Notes: generated by a model not told the origin, from the letters alone. Numbered from the stretch's first letter, positions 1 through 6,855 are shown. The stretch: DNA of 9,052 nt from Hyphomicrobiales bacterium (GCA_013002595.1 JABDJG010000071.1:1-9052), one strand, 5' to 3'. A program made the numbers and translations.

Positions 1-2
1 AA

Positions 3-1253
3 GGCTCGATCGAGACCGTCATCAAGGCGATGCGCGCCGGCGCCGGTGATTTCGTCGTCAAGCCGGTCAGCCCGGAACGCCTGAAAGTATCCATTCAGAA
101 CCTTTTGAAGGTCAACGCGCTCACCGAAGAGGTCAAGCGCCTCAACAAGAAGGTCGGCGGTGCGCTGACCTTTGATGATCTGATTGCCGCAAGCGCCGGC
201 ATGACCAACGTCATCAAGCTGGGGCGCCGCGGCGCCCAGTCCAACATCCCGATCCTCATCGAAGGCGAATCAGGTGTCGGCAAGGAGATGGTTGCAAGGG
301 CCATGCAGGGCGAGAGTGATCGCAGCGGAAAACCGTTTGTTGCCGTCAACTGCGGCGCGATACCGGAAAACCTGGTCGAAAGTACGCTGTTTGGCCACGA
401 AAAAGGCTCCTTTACCGGCGCCACCGCCAAGCATATCGGCAAATTTCAGGAAGCTGACGGCGGCACGCTGTTCCTCGATGAAGTGGCCGAGCTGCCGCTC
501 GAAATGCAGGTCAAGCTGCTGCGCGCGATCCAGGAAGGCGAGGTCGACCCGGTCGGCTCACGCAAGCCGGTGAAGGTCAATATCCGGCTGATTTCGGCCA
601 CAAACCGCGACATGATCGAGATGGTCAAACAAGGCCAGTTCCGCGAGGATCTTTACTACCGCCTCAATGTTTTCCCGGTCATGGTGCCACCGCTGCGCGA
701 GCGCACCGACGACATCGCCGGCCTGGTCGAGCATTTCATCACCCGCTTTGCCGCCGAAGAGGGTCGAAAGGTTCGCGGCATTACCCGCCAGGCTGCAGAA
801 ATGCTGACAAAATACCAATGGCCAGGCAATGTCCGCCAGCTTGAAAACACGGTTTTCCGGGCCATTGTCCTGTGCGAAGGCGATGTCCTGACGGTCGACG
901 ATTTTCCGCAGATTGCCGCACTTGTCGACGGCTACGAGGTATCGATTCCCGCCGCCCCCGTACAGGAAGCAAAAGACAACCTGCCCAGTGGCCATGACGC
1001 CATCATCGGCATCGACAACATACCGGTTCAGTCAGCCGGCGCAGAGGTGTCCGACGGCATGGCGCTCGGCATTCCAGCCGTCACCGATGGCGGCCACATC
1101 CGCCGCCTCGACGATGTCGAGGCCGATATGATCCGTCTGGCGCTCAACCGCTACCGCGGGCAGATGTCACAGGTTGCCCGCAAATTGGGCATCGGACGGT
1201 CAACACTTTACCGTAAAATGAGAGATCTCGGCCTGGAGGCAAAGGGCCAGTAA
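3..1253 (+). CDS. Sigma-54-dependent response regulator, NtrC family (5' end cut by window)
   Basis: This is a bacterial enhancer-binding protein that uses ATP hydrolysis to open sigma-54 promoters when its receiver domain is phosphorylated by a partner histidine kinase. The frame is already open at base 3, so the start and the phosphoacceptor Asp lie upstream. The first visible residues are the end of a receiver domain, with the conserved Lys in VVKP. The AAA+ domain follows: Walker A GESGVGKE at 264-287, the sigma-54 contact loop as GSFTGA (405-422, in place of GAFTGA), Walker B FLDE near 471, the SATNRD segment near 591, REDLYYRLNVF near 643, and WPGNVRQLEN near 820. A linker of about 70 residues, rich in Ala, Gly, Asp and Pro, leads to a Fis-type helix-turn-helix (about 1117-1240, including GRSTLYRKM). 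The family assignment is firm. The target genes and the partner kinase cannot be read here, and no sigma-54 promoter was found in the window. Confidence 0.95.
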   Translation, partial: GSIETVIKAMRAGAGDFVVKPVSPERLKVSIQNLLKVNALTEEVKRLNKKVGGALTFDDLIAASAGMTNVIKLGRRGAQSNIPILIEGESGVGKEMVARAMQGESDRSGKPFVAVNCGAIPENLVESTLFGHEKGSFTGATAKHIGKFQEADGGTLFLDEVAELPLEMQVKLLRAIQEGEVDPVGSRKPVKVNIRLISATNRDMIEMVKQGQFREDLYYRLNVFPVMVPPLRERTDDIAGLVEHFITRFAAEEGRKVRGITRQAAEMLTKYQWPGNVRQLENTVFRAIVLCEGDVLTVDDFPQIAALVDGYEVSIPAAPVQEAKDNLPSGHDAIIGIDNIPVQSAGAEVSDGMALGIPAVTDGGHIRRLDDVEADMIRLALNRYRGQMSQVARKLGIGRSTLYRKMRDLGLEAKGQ

Positions 1254-1264
1254 ATCCGGAGAAT

Positions 1265-1302
1265 GTGACCTATATGTCACCCAGCTTGGGTTGCAACGTC
1301 AC
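1265..1302. promoter_or_regulatory. GTGAC/GTCAC inverted repeat, candidate operator
   Basis: GTGAC (1265-1269) and GTCAC (1276-1280) form a perfect 5-base inverted repeat around CTATAT. A further GTCAC at 1298-1302 begins 22 bases after the second copy, close to two helical turns. The third copy falls inside the spacer of the weak promoter candidate at 1291-1319. The placement, between the regulator stop and the transpeptidase start, suits an operator. The spacing does not fit a CRP/FNR site: GTGA and TCAC are 8 bases apart, not 6. The binding protein is unknown. Confidence 0.3.
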
Positions 1303-1319
1303 ACTCAAAAAGTTAGGGT
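1291..1319 (+). promoter_or_regulatory. Weak sigma-70-like promoter candidate for the L,D-transpeptidase gene
   Basis: TTGCAA (1291-1296) is followed after 17 bases by TAGGGT (1314-1319). The -35 is a fair match to the housekeeping consensus and the -10 a poor one. Transcription would begin near 1326, about 20 bases before the preferred ATG at 1346 and just upstream of its Shine-Dalgarno sequence. Readthrough from the regulator gene is the alternative. Confidence 0.25.
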
Positions 1320-1331
1320 GCCGCGGTATCC

Positions 1332-1338
1332 GGGGAAG
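1332..1338 (+). promoter_or_regulatory. Ribosome binding site of the L,D-transpeptidase gene
   Basis: GGGGAAG lies 7 bases before the ATG at 1346. It decides the start: the same frame is open from a GTG at 1265, but only the ATG at 1346 has this site and is followed directly by a signal peptide. Confidence 0.6.
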
Positions 1339-1345
1339 TATCAAC

Positions 1346-3367
1346 ATGTCCAAAGTAAACAAGTTTCTGTTCTCGGCGCTGGCCATATCGGTTGCATCAT
1401 CCGGTATTGCATATGCCGAAACTCAGGAACGCACCTTTCGCAACGCCAAGAAGAAACCCACGATCTCGCGCAGCGGCCAGATCGGCAGCAACTTCACCTT
1501 TTGGGGATCTGGCTGGGGTTCTGGCTGGAACCGCAACAGGTCGAGCTTTGGCGAATTGCCCGTCAACCCGGATGGGGATACCAGCGTAAAAATTTATACA
1601 TATGCGCCGGACCGGCTCCACGCGCTGGCCGACCGCAACGCCAAACAGCCCGAGCAGGCACGCCCGGTGTTTGCTACAGATGCTCCGGCGGACTACGACC
1701 CGACCCCGGCCGAGCTGCGCGGGACAAAGCTCGACGACAGCCTGGCCCAGACAATCTTCGATCATCTCAAAGCCGGCCAGGCCGGCATCAAGGTCACCAA
1801 GAAACAGCGCAGCGCCATTACCGAGTTTTATCGCAAGCGCGGCTACAAGGCCGTGTGGACATCGATGGACGGCCTGGAAGATGGCGCCCATTTGATCCTT
1901 GACGTTCTGCGCCAGGCCGACACCGAAGGTCTCCAGGTCAGTGACTACAAGGTGCCTGAACTGGCCCGGACCGAAGACAACATCGCAGCCATCGAATCCG
2001 ATCTTGGTGCGCTGGCCCGCCTCGACATTCAGCTCACCGCGCTCGCCGTGCGGTATGCCCAGCATGCCTCAGGCGGCCGCGTGGTCGCCAACCGGTTGAG
2101 CGGCTACCACGACCTCAAGCCGCCAAGGGTGGCCGCTGCGACAGCGCTCACGAGGCTTGCCGAAACCGACCAGCCAGACGAGTACCTGCAATCGCTGCAT
2201 CCACGCCACCCGTCATACGCCAGGCTCAAGGCTGCCTTGAAAGAGGTGCGTTCCTCCACCCAGATGGTCGAGGTGGTCGAGCCGATCCCGGCTGGCCCGA
2301 CGATCAGGCCGGGGCAGTACGATGAACGTATTCCGGCAATCCGCAAAAGGCTGATCAAGGATGGCCACCTGGAAGCCCGCAATGTTGAGATTATTCCGAC
2401 CACCGGTCAGGAGATTCCCGGCGCCGAGCCAGCCGTGATCACCGATAACGTGGATGGCGACAGCCTGACCGATGAGGCGGTCTACCAGGACGAGTTGATC
2501 GAGGCGGTAAAGGATTTCCAGCGCACCGCCGGCCTGAAACCGGACGGCATTATCGGCCGCCGCACCATCAGCGCGTTCAACGGCCAGGCAGAAAAGCATT
2601 TCGACAAGGCGGCCCGCATTGTCGCCAACATGGAACGGCTGCGCTGGCTGCCACGCTATCTCGGCTCCAGCTATGTGTTTGTCAATCAGGCGTCCTACAA
2701 GCTTCGGGTTATGAGGGATGGCCGCGAAGTCTGGCGCACCAAGGTCATTGTCGGCAAGCCGAGCAATCAAACCTCGTTTTTCAGCGACGAGATGGAAACC
2801 GTGGTGTTCAACCCCTATTGGGGCGTGCCGCAATCCATCATCACCAAGGAGATGCTGCCCAAGTTGGTGAACGATCCTGGCTACCTCGACCGCCTCGGCT
2901 ATGAGGTCTATTCAGGCTCCGGTCAGCGGACCAGTTCATACAACATCGACTGGTGGAACTATTACGGCCAGGCTCCCGTCGCCGTGCGCCAGCCGCCGGG
3001 CAACGGTAACGCCCTGGGCAGGATCAAGTTCCTGTTTCCCAACAAGCACGCGATCTACCTGCATGACACGCCAACCAAGAAACTGTTCAATCGCGAAAAT
3101 CGGGCCTACAGCCATGGCTGCGTGCGCGTTCAGGACCCGACCAAGCTGGCCGAAGCGGTCCTTGGCTGGGATCAAAACCGCATTGCCTCGAGAATCTCGA
3201 CGGGCAGAAATCAGAAAGTGACACTGAAGACCAAGGTTCCGGTACATCTGACGTATTTTACGGCCTGGCCAGATGCCGCCGGGTCAGTTGATTACCATAA
3301 AGATGTGTACGGCCGCGACCGGCGTCTGGAGCTGGCATTCCAGGCAACATCGGCGACTTTCCGCTGA
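1346..3367 (+). CDS. Secreted L,D-transpeptidase, YcbB/LdtD type
   Basis: This enzyme is expected to make 3-3 crosslinks between peptidoglycan stem peptides in the periplasm, using an active-site cysteine. The product has 673 residues. Residues 1-24 form a signal peptide (Lys at residues 3 and 6, a hydrophobic core, a cut after AYA). Next is a short Gly/Trp/Asn-rich stretch, then a YcbB-type scaffold region (about 130-300, with EFYRKRGYKAVWT). A peptidoglycan-binding repeat lies at about 385-412 (DFQRTAGLKPDGIIGRRT), followed by a YkuD catalytic domain from about 442. The catalytic motif is complete: His573, then SHGCVR with Cys592 (codon at 3119). The region from about 500 to 570 looks like the substrate-capping loop known in YcbB. 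The frame can be extended 27 codons upstream to a GTG at 1265, but the ATG at 1346 has a good ribosome site and opens the signal peptide. A second cell-wall enzyme gene lies 200 bases downstream. The family is certain; the exact crosslink made is inferred. Confidence 0.94.
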   Translation: MSKVNKFLFSALAISVASSGIAYAETQERTFRNAKKKPTISRSGQIGSNFTFWGSGWGSGWNRNRSSFGELPVNPDGDTSVKIYTYAPDRLHALADRNAKQPEQARPVFATDAPADYDPTPAELRGTKLDDSLAQTIFDHLKAGQAGIKVTKKQRSAITEFYRKRGYKAVWTSMDGLEDGAHLILDVLRQADTEGLQVSDYKVPELARTEDNIAAIESDLGALARLDIQLTALAVRYAQHASGGRVVANRLSGYHDLKPPRVAAATALTRLAETDQPDEYLQSLHPRHPSYARLKAALKEVRSSTQMVEVVEPIPAGPTIRPGQYDERIPAIRKRLIKDGHLEARNVEIIPTTGQEIPGAEPAVITDNVDGDSLTDEAVYQDELIEAVKDFQRTAGLKPDGIIGRRTISAFNGQAEKHFDKAARIVANMERLRWLPRYLGSSYVFVNQASYKLRVMRDGREVWRTKVIVGKPSNQTSFFSDEMETVVFNPYWGVPQSIITKEMLPKLVNDPGYLDRLGYEVYSGSGQRTSSYNIDWWNYYGQAPVAVRQPPGNGNALGRIKFLFPNKHAIYLHDTPTKKLFNRENRAYSHGCVRVQDPTKLAEAVLGWDQNRIASRISTGRNQKVTLKTKVPVHLTYFTAWPDAAGSVDYHKDVYGRDRRLELAFQATSATFR

Positions 3368-3397
3368 TTTTCGCGTCTTATGTCGCCTGATAATCCC

Positions 3398-3424
3398 TTA
3401 ATCTCACATTAAGCATATTGAGTC
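3398..3424. promoter_or_regulatory. CtrA-type box (TTAA-N7-TTAA) with adjacent GANTC site
   Basis: TTAA at 3398-3401 and TTAA at 3409-3412 are separated by exactly 7 bases, a perfect match to the full site of CtrA, the alphaproteobacterial cell-cycle regulator. A GAGTC at 3420-3424 fits the GANTC target of the CcrM methylase. Both lie in the AT-rich 200-base gap before the M15 peptidase gene. CtrA sites near GANTC are known from cell-cycle promoters such as that of ctrA in Caulobacter. Whether this one is bound is not shown, and a chance match in AT-rich DNA is possible. Confidence 0.5.
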
Positions 3425-3603
3425 ATAATCATTTGATTAAATTGCTGCCTAATCGTGGCCGCATTCTTGTGGGAACTCCCTTTGTAGTGTAATCCTGTTT
3501 GGGTTAGTGGGATTGAAATGCAGGGGGATATGTTAGGGGATCCGGGATCACTCCGGTTTGTGAGTATATGCGTTGGTGCAGGTTCTTCACCGAATACCCA
3601 ATC

Positions 3604-5025
3604 ATGTCCAAATTGACGGTTATGAGACCAGGTTTGAAACTGGCTGCGGTGGTCTTTGTGGCTGCGTCATGGATGGCGTGGTCGGCTTTGTCGTCCGCCG
3701 CAATTGCCGGCGAAGTTCGGACATTGTCTCTTTATCAGGTTCACACCAAGGAAAGCCTGACGGTCACCTACAAAAAGAACGGCCGCTATATTCCATCGGC
3801 CATGAAAAAGCTCAACCATATCCTGCGTGACTGGCGCCGCGATGCCACCATCAAAATCGATCCCAAGACGATTGATCTGATGTGGGAGCTGCATGCGGAT
3901 CTCGGCTCAAGAAAGCCGATCCATATTATCAGTGGTTATCGCTCGTCAAAGACCAACGCCATGCTCAAGCGCATCGGCCGCCGGGTTGCCCGCCGCAGCC
4001 GGCACATCAAGGGCCAGGCGATCGACATGTATTTCCCCGACGTTCCGACGTCAAAGGTGCGCGGCAGCGCACTGGTCCGCAAGGTCGGCGGTGTCGGGTA
4101 TTATCCGCGCTCCGGCAAAAACGGCTTTGTCCACATCGACACCGGTACCGTGCGCCACTGGCCGCGCGTCAGCAAGACCCGCCTGGCAAAGATTCAACGC
4201 ACCTACCGCAAGACCGTAGGCGCCCGCCGTTACTCCAAGAAGCAGCCGGTCATGGTCGCTTCAGCCACCACCAAGAAGGGTCCGGTCAGCATAACGCCCA
4301 AGGTTCTTGGCAAACCGTTTACCCTGGCCAGCACGCGCGTGCCCAAGCCGCGCAACCGCCCGATGGAAGTTATCGTGCTTGCCGCAGCCACTGTACAGGT
4401 CACACCCGCTTCGGCGCCGGTCCCGTCCAGGAACTTCAGTGATACAGCCCCAAGGCTTGCCGACATGGCATCACTGGTCACCGCGACCACAACGCCTGCT
4501 CCTGAACATCAGCGCTCGAACATTTCCGCCAAGGGCAGCCTGGCAAAATCCATACTCAACGGTACCGAAGAAACCACGCCCACCATTCGCCCGCTGCTGG
4601 CAGCCAAGAAACAACAGAACGAAGAGCTCGACAGCTGGTGGCCCCTGCAGCTGCTGGCTACCGCCGACAGCCTGTTTCGCCGCGACGGCACACCACAACC
4701 CTTTGAGCGTGACGACAGCGGAAAGACTGTCCTGACCGATGACGACGCCATCGCGCTCAAAAGCGTGATTGCCTCGATGGCGCCCGGCAATGAGATCAGA
4801 GTCGAAGCCGCCAATCCGGTGCAGGCCAGTGCCGTTTCCGGCAAGGCCGACAAGTTGCAGGTCAACCGCGCCGGCAAAAGCGATCTTTTGATGCATGCGC
4901 CGATCACCCTGCTCAAGCGCCAGACATCGAGCGCCGCCCAGGCAAAAGGCGATAACATCGCCCAGCTCGACGCCCGCGCCGAAGCAATCCTGCAAAGCAT
5001 TGAAAAGCCGATCAGCTTCGAATAA
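3604..5025 (+). CDS. Secreted M15/DUF882 (YcbK-like) zinc peptidase with long C-terminal extension
   Basis: This is a predicted periplasmic zinc peptidase that would cut peptidoglycan stem peptides. From the ATG at 3604 the product has 473 residues. A signal peptide comes first, with a hydrophobic core LAAVVFVAASWMAW and a likely cut in AIA-GEV. The M15 domain spans about residues 40-200: SGYRS near 109, the zinc motif HxxGxAxD as HIKGQAID (His134, Asp141), and HID with His177. The expected zinc ligands are therefore all present. E. coli YcbK has about 180 residues, so the last 270 or so residues are extra. They are rich in Ala, Pro, Thr and Ser, show no domain I recognise, and may span the periplasm or bind the wall. 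The start is uncertain: ATGs at 3568, 3604 and 3622 share the frame and none has a strong ribosome site. I prefer 3604 because it gives a compact signal peptide. A CtrA-type box lies upstream. Confidence 0.88.
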   Translation: MSKLTVMRPGLKLAAVVFVAASWMAWSALSSAAIAGEVRTLSLYQVHTKESLTVTYKKNGRYIPSAMKKLNHILRDWRRDATIKIDPKTIDLMWELHADLGSRKPIHIISGYRSSKTNAMLKRIGRRVARRSRHIKGQAIDMYFPDVPTSKVRGSALVRKVGGVGYYPRSGKNGFVHIDTGTVRHWPRVSKTRLAKIQRTYRKTVGARRYSKKQPVMVASATTKKGPVSITPKVLGKPFTLASTRVPKPRNRPMEVIVLAAATVQVTPASAPVPSRNFSDTAPRLADMASLVTATTTPAPEHQRSNISAKGSLAKSILNGTEETTPTIRPLLAAKKQQNEELDSWWPLQLLATADSLFRRDGTPQPFERDDSGKTVLTDDDAIALKSVIASMAPGNEIRVEAANPVQASAVSGKADKLQVNRAGKSDLLMHAPITLLKRQTSSAAQAKGDNIAQLDARAEAILQSIEKPISFE

Positions 5026-5051
5026 TTCTTCGGCACCGAATGAATACAAAA

Positions 5052-5075
5052 AGGCCGCCCTCACCAGGGCGGCCT
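5052..5075. terminator. Bidirectional rho-independent terminator between M15 peptidase and gapR
   Basis: AGGCCGCCC (5052-5060) and GGGCGGCCT (5067-5075) form a perfect 9-base-pair stem with a 6-base loop. On the minus strand the stem runs into TTTTTG, a strong terminator for the gapR operon. On the plus strand it is followed by ATTTCGTTT, a weaker but usable tract, and lies 26 bases after the M15 stop codon. It therefore separates two convergent transcription units. Confidence 0.85.
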
Positions 5076-5116
5076 ATTTCGTTTGCGTAGCGTAGTGCTT
5101 GATGTGAATCGGCACC

Positions 5117-5176
5117 GGCCCGCTCGCCCGCCCAACCACCCGATACGAAGGTACCGTATGGGCGGGGGAGCGGGCC
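5117..5176 (-). repeat. GC-rich hairpin in the gapR 3' untranslated region
   Basis: Bases 5117-5133 pair with 5160-5176 over 17 positions with a single mismatch. Above this, ATACG (5143-5147) pairs with CGTAT (5155-5159) around a 7-base loop. Nine unpaired bases (5134-5142) lie on one side only, so the structure is a long bulged hairpin. It starts 20 bases after the gapR stop codon and lies before the terminator at 5052-5075. No U tract follows on either strand, so it is probably not the terminator itself. It may protect the 3' end, be the body of a 3'-derived small RNA, or be a copy of a dispersed palindromic repeat. Confidence 0.6.
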
Positions 5177-5195
5177 GATCAAATGCAAGACGCTC

Positions 5196-5480
5196 TTATG
5201 CCTGCTGCGCGGCCGCCGGCGCCTCTTCTAGATCGGGCGCCATGCCCAAAGCATGCATGTATAGCGACAGGAGCGCTTCTTCTTCTTCGCGCTCGGCATG
5301 ATCCTTCTTGCGCACGGAAATCACCTTGCGCAGGATCTTGGTGTCGAAGCCGTTCGCCTTGGCCTCGGCGTAGACTTCCTTGATATCAGCCGCGATGGTC
5401 TTTTTTTCTTCTTCAAGGCGCTCGATGCGCTCCACCAGGCCCCTTAGCTGACCCTGGGCAAATGCGGTTTTGGTTTCCAT
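5196..5480 (-). CDS. gapR: GapR, DUF2312 nucleoid-associated protein
   Basis: GapR is a small alphaproteobacterial chromosome protein. In Caulobacter it binds overtwisted DNA ahead of replication and transcription and helps topoisomerases relax it. This product has 94 residues, close to the usual 85-95. It shows the family pattern throughout: GQLRGLVERIERLEEEKKT (about 10-28), a charged coiled-coil-forming helix, then DIKEVYAEAKANGFDTKILR and KVISVRKKDHAEREEEEALL. A short Ala/Glu-rich tail ends it. It starts 41 bases after the DUF1244 stop on the same strand, so it is probably the last gene of that operon, with its own hairpin and terminator downstream. A possible ribosome site AGGGA lies rather far from the ATG. 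The name rests on family membership; the function in this organism is inferred. Confidence 0.92.
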   Translation of the reverse strand: METKTAFAQGQLRGLVERIERLEEEKKTIAADIKEVYAEAKANGFDTKILRKVISVRKKDHAEREEEEALLSLYMHALGMAPDLEEAPAAAQQA

Positions 5481-5521
5481 AATTAATATTCGTTCCCTGT
5501 GTTTTGTGAATGTGGTGACTG

Positions 5522-5818
5522 TTAATCGTGTGGCCGGTTCTGCTCATAGGCAGCTTGCTGGTCCGGTGTCGCATCGCTCTGGTGTTTGGCCTTCCACTCC
5601 GAATAGGGCATGCCGTAAACGATCTCGCGGGCTTCATCCTTGGTCATCTCGATGCCCTGGCCCTGGGCCGCGTCGGCATACCAGTTCGACAGGCAATTGC
5701 GGCAAAAGCCAGCCAGGTTCATCATGTCGATATTCTGTACATCCTTGCGTTCGCGCAGATGCGATACCAGGCGCCTGAACGCGGCAGCCTCCAGTTCGGT
5801 GCGGGTTTTGTCATCCAT
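5522..5818 (-). CDS. DUF1244 family protein
   Basis: This is a 98-residue cytoplasmic protein of the DUF1244 family, found mainly in proteobacteria and without an established function. It has no signal peptide or membrane segment. Its centre carries FCRNCLSNWY with a CxxC pair (Cys39, Cys42), which could bind a metal or be redox-active; this is inference. The second half contains EAREIVYGMPYSEWK, a typical segment of the family, and the last 20 residues are polar and probably loose. The frame can be read from a TTG at 5833, but the ATG at 5818 has GGAG 9 bases upstream and fits the family start MDDKTR. It begins 26 bases after the amidohydrolase stop codon and is followed by gapR 41 bases on, so the three are probably co-transcribed. 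Confidence 0.88.
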   Translation of the reverse strand: MDDKTRTELEAAAFRRLVSHLRERKDVQNIDMMNLAGFCRNCLSNWYADAAQGQGIEMTKDEAREIVYGMPYSEWKAKHQSDATPDQQAAYEQNRPHD

Positions 5819-5827
5819 CTTTTCGAT

Positions 5828-5831
5828 CTCC
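5828..5831 (-). promoter_or_regulatory. Ribosome binding site of the DUF1244 gene
   Basis: On the minus strand GGAG lies 9 bases before the ATG at 5818. It overlaps the alternative TTG start at 5833, which argues for the ATG. Confidence 0.55.
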
Positions 5832-5844
5832 AAACAATCAAACG

Positions 5845-6666
5845 TCAGCTACTGAGTTGTTCATGCAGCTGCGGCAGTTCAATGATGCCCGGCAGAATTT
5901 GTGCCAGCCGCGCGCACCATTCTGCTACGCCGGCATCATCACCGATCAGATCCTGACGCACTTCCAGCAATGCGCTGGCAATCCCCCGGTGCGTGCCATG
6001 CACATCGACCGTGTCACCGGGCAGGCCGCCACGATAGGGCTCGTTGTCGCCGACCACCAGATACGGGTCCGCGCTGAGCGCTTCAACCATTGCGTCCGAA
6101 AACCGCCGGTCACGCGCGTCCCATAGCAGACCGGCATGCCACGGCCGCGGCGTTCCTTTCCACATTGGGGTAAAGCTGTGGATCGACAACAGAGCAGGCA
6201 CCACGCCGCTCTCAAACGCCTCATCGATCAATGAGGCGATTTCGTCATGATACGGCTGATAGTAGGCAGCGATCCTGTGCTGGCGCTCGCTGTCATCGAT
6301 TTCGGCGTTGCCCGGCACGACAAATCCGTCCGACAGCCGCATGATCAATGTCGGATCATCCAGCCCGCGGTTCGGGTCAATCAGCAATCTGGAGAATTTC
6401 GTCAGGACCGCCGGCACGCCAAGTTTCTTCGCCAGTTGCCGCGTCAGCCCGTCGACGCCGATATCATAGGCAATATGGCGCTGCAGTTCCGAGGGCGGCA
6501 GGCCGAGTGAGCCATACTTTTCCGGAAATCCGTTGCAGGCATGATCGCAAATCAGGATCAGCCCCTTGCTCAAATCGCCGACGACGACTTCGTGCCACAC
6601 AAAGCCGTCATCGGCAGTCTTGAACCCGGCGCCGGCCGGCTGGTTCTGTACAGTGCTATCCAGCAT
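5845..6666 (-). CDS. N-formylglutamate amidohydrolase family protein
   Basis: The family enzyme removes formate from N-formyl-L-glutamate, the last step of one histidine degradation route (HutG). The product has 273 residues, the usual length. Recognisable segments are LILICDHACNGFPEKYG (His42), IAYDIGVDGLTRQLA, FSRLLIDPNRG near 90, LLSIHSFTPMWKG in the middle, and VDVHGTHRGIASALLEVRQD near the end, which hold the probable metal and substrate residues. No other histidine-degradation gene is nearby. It heads a run with DUF1244 and gapR, so its substrate may be something other than formylglutamate. The ATG at 6666 is the only ATG near the conserved start and has no Shine-Dalgarno sequence. A TATAGT on the minus strand (6674-6679) lies 7 bases upstream, so a leaderless transcript is possible. 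The MITE-like element begins 54 bases upstream. Confidence 0.93.
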   Translation of the reverse strand: MLDSTVQNQPAGAGFKTADDGFVWHEVVVGDLSKGLILICDHACNGFPEKYGSLGLPPSELQRHIAYDIGVDGLTRQLAKKLGVPAVLTKFSRLLIDPNRGLDDPTLIMRLSDGFVVPGNAEIDDSERQHRIAAYYQPYHDEIASLIDEAFESGVVPALLSIHSFTPMWKGTPRPWHAGLLWDARDRRFSDAMVEALSADPYLVVGDNEPYRGGLPGDTVDVHGTHRGIASALLEVRQDLIGDDAGVAEWCARLAQILPGIIELPQLHEQLSS

Positions 6667-6720
6667 GGGTATGACTATAGATTGAGGTGGCTTGAGCTAC
6701 CAGCGGCAGCTGCCTAAAAG

Positions 6721-6747
6721 TGCAGGGTCAGGATGCATTAATTTCAT
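6721..6747 (+). repeat. Left terminal inverted repeat of the MITE-like element
   Basis: This arm matches the reverse complement of 6966-6992 at 23 of 27 positions. The four differences are at arm positions 3 and 13-15. CAGGGTCA of this arm recurs at 6845-6852 inside the element. Confidence 0.75.
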
Positions 6748-6755
6748 GCAATTCT

Positions 6756-6855
6756 GTTTGACCATGAGGGCTCGAATGCTGGTAAACAATCGCAAGACAA
6801 GGCTTTGTGCCTTGTCGAGCATTGTTTGCCTGCAGGCGGGCCCTCAGGGTCAAAC
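6756..6855. repeat. Inner hairpin 1 of the MITE-like element
   Basis: The outer stem pairs 6756-6771 (GTTTGACCATGAGGGC) with 6840-6855, 15 of 16 positions. Inside it, AAACAAT (6784-6790) pairs with ATTGTTT (6821-6827). GACAAGGC (6796-6803) pairs with GCCTTGTC (6809-6816) around the loop TTTGT. The nested order shows that the whole segment is one long interrupted palindrome. Confidence 0.75.

Noticed and set aside
1264..1281. TGTGA...TCACC as a CRP/FNR-family site
   Set aside because: GTGA and TCAC are 8 bases apart rather than the 6 of the consensus, so it is kept only as an unassigned inverted repeat.
3435..3454. GATTA and TAATC inverted repeat before the M15 gene
   Set aside because: Only five base pairs around ten AT-rich bases, likely by chance; the nearby CtrA-type box is far more specific.
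3506..3523. A GG...GC pair resembling a sigma-54 promoter before the M15 gene
   Set aside because: The spacing is 9 bases, not 10, and the TT of the -12 element is missing, so it does not fit despite the nearby sigma-54 regulator.
3518..3616. A small open frame (33 codons) overlapping the start of the M15 gene, possible leader peptide
   Set aside because: It has no clear ribosome site before its first ATG, no recognisable attenuator motif, and its length is expected by chance.
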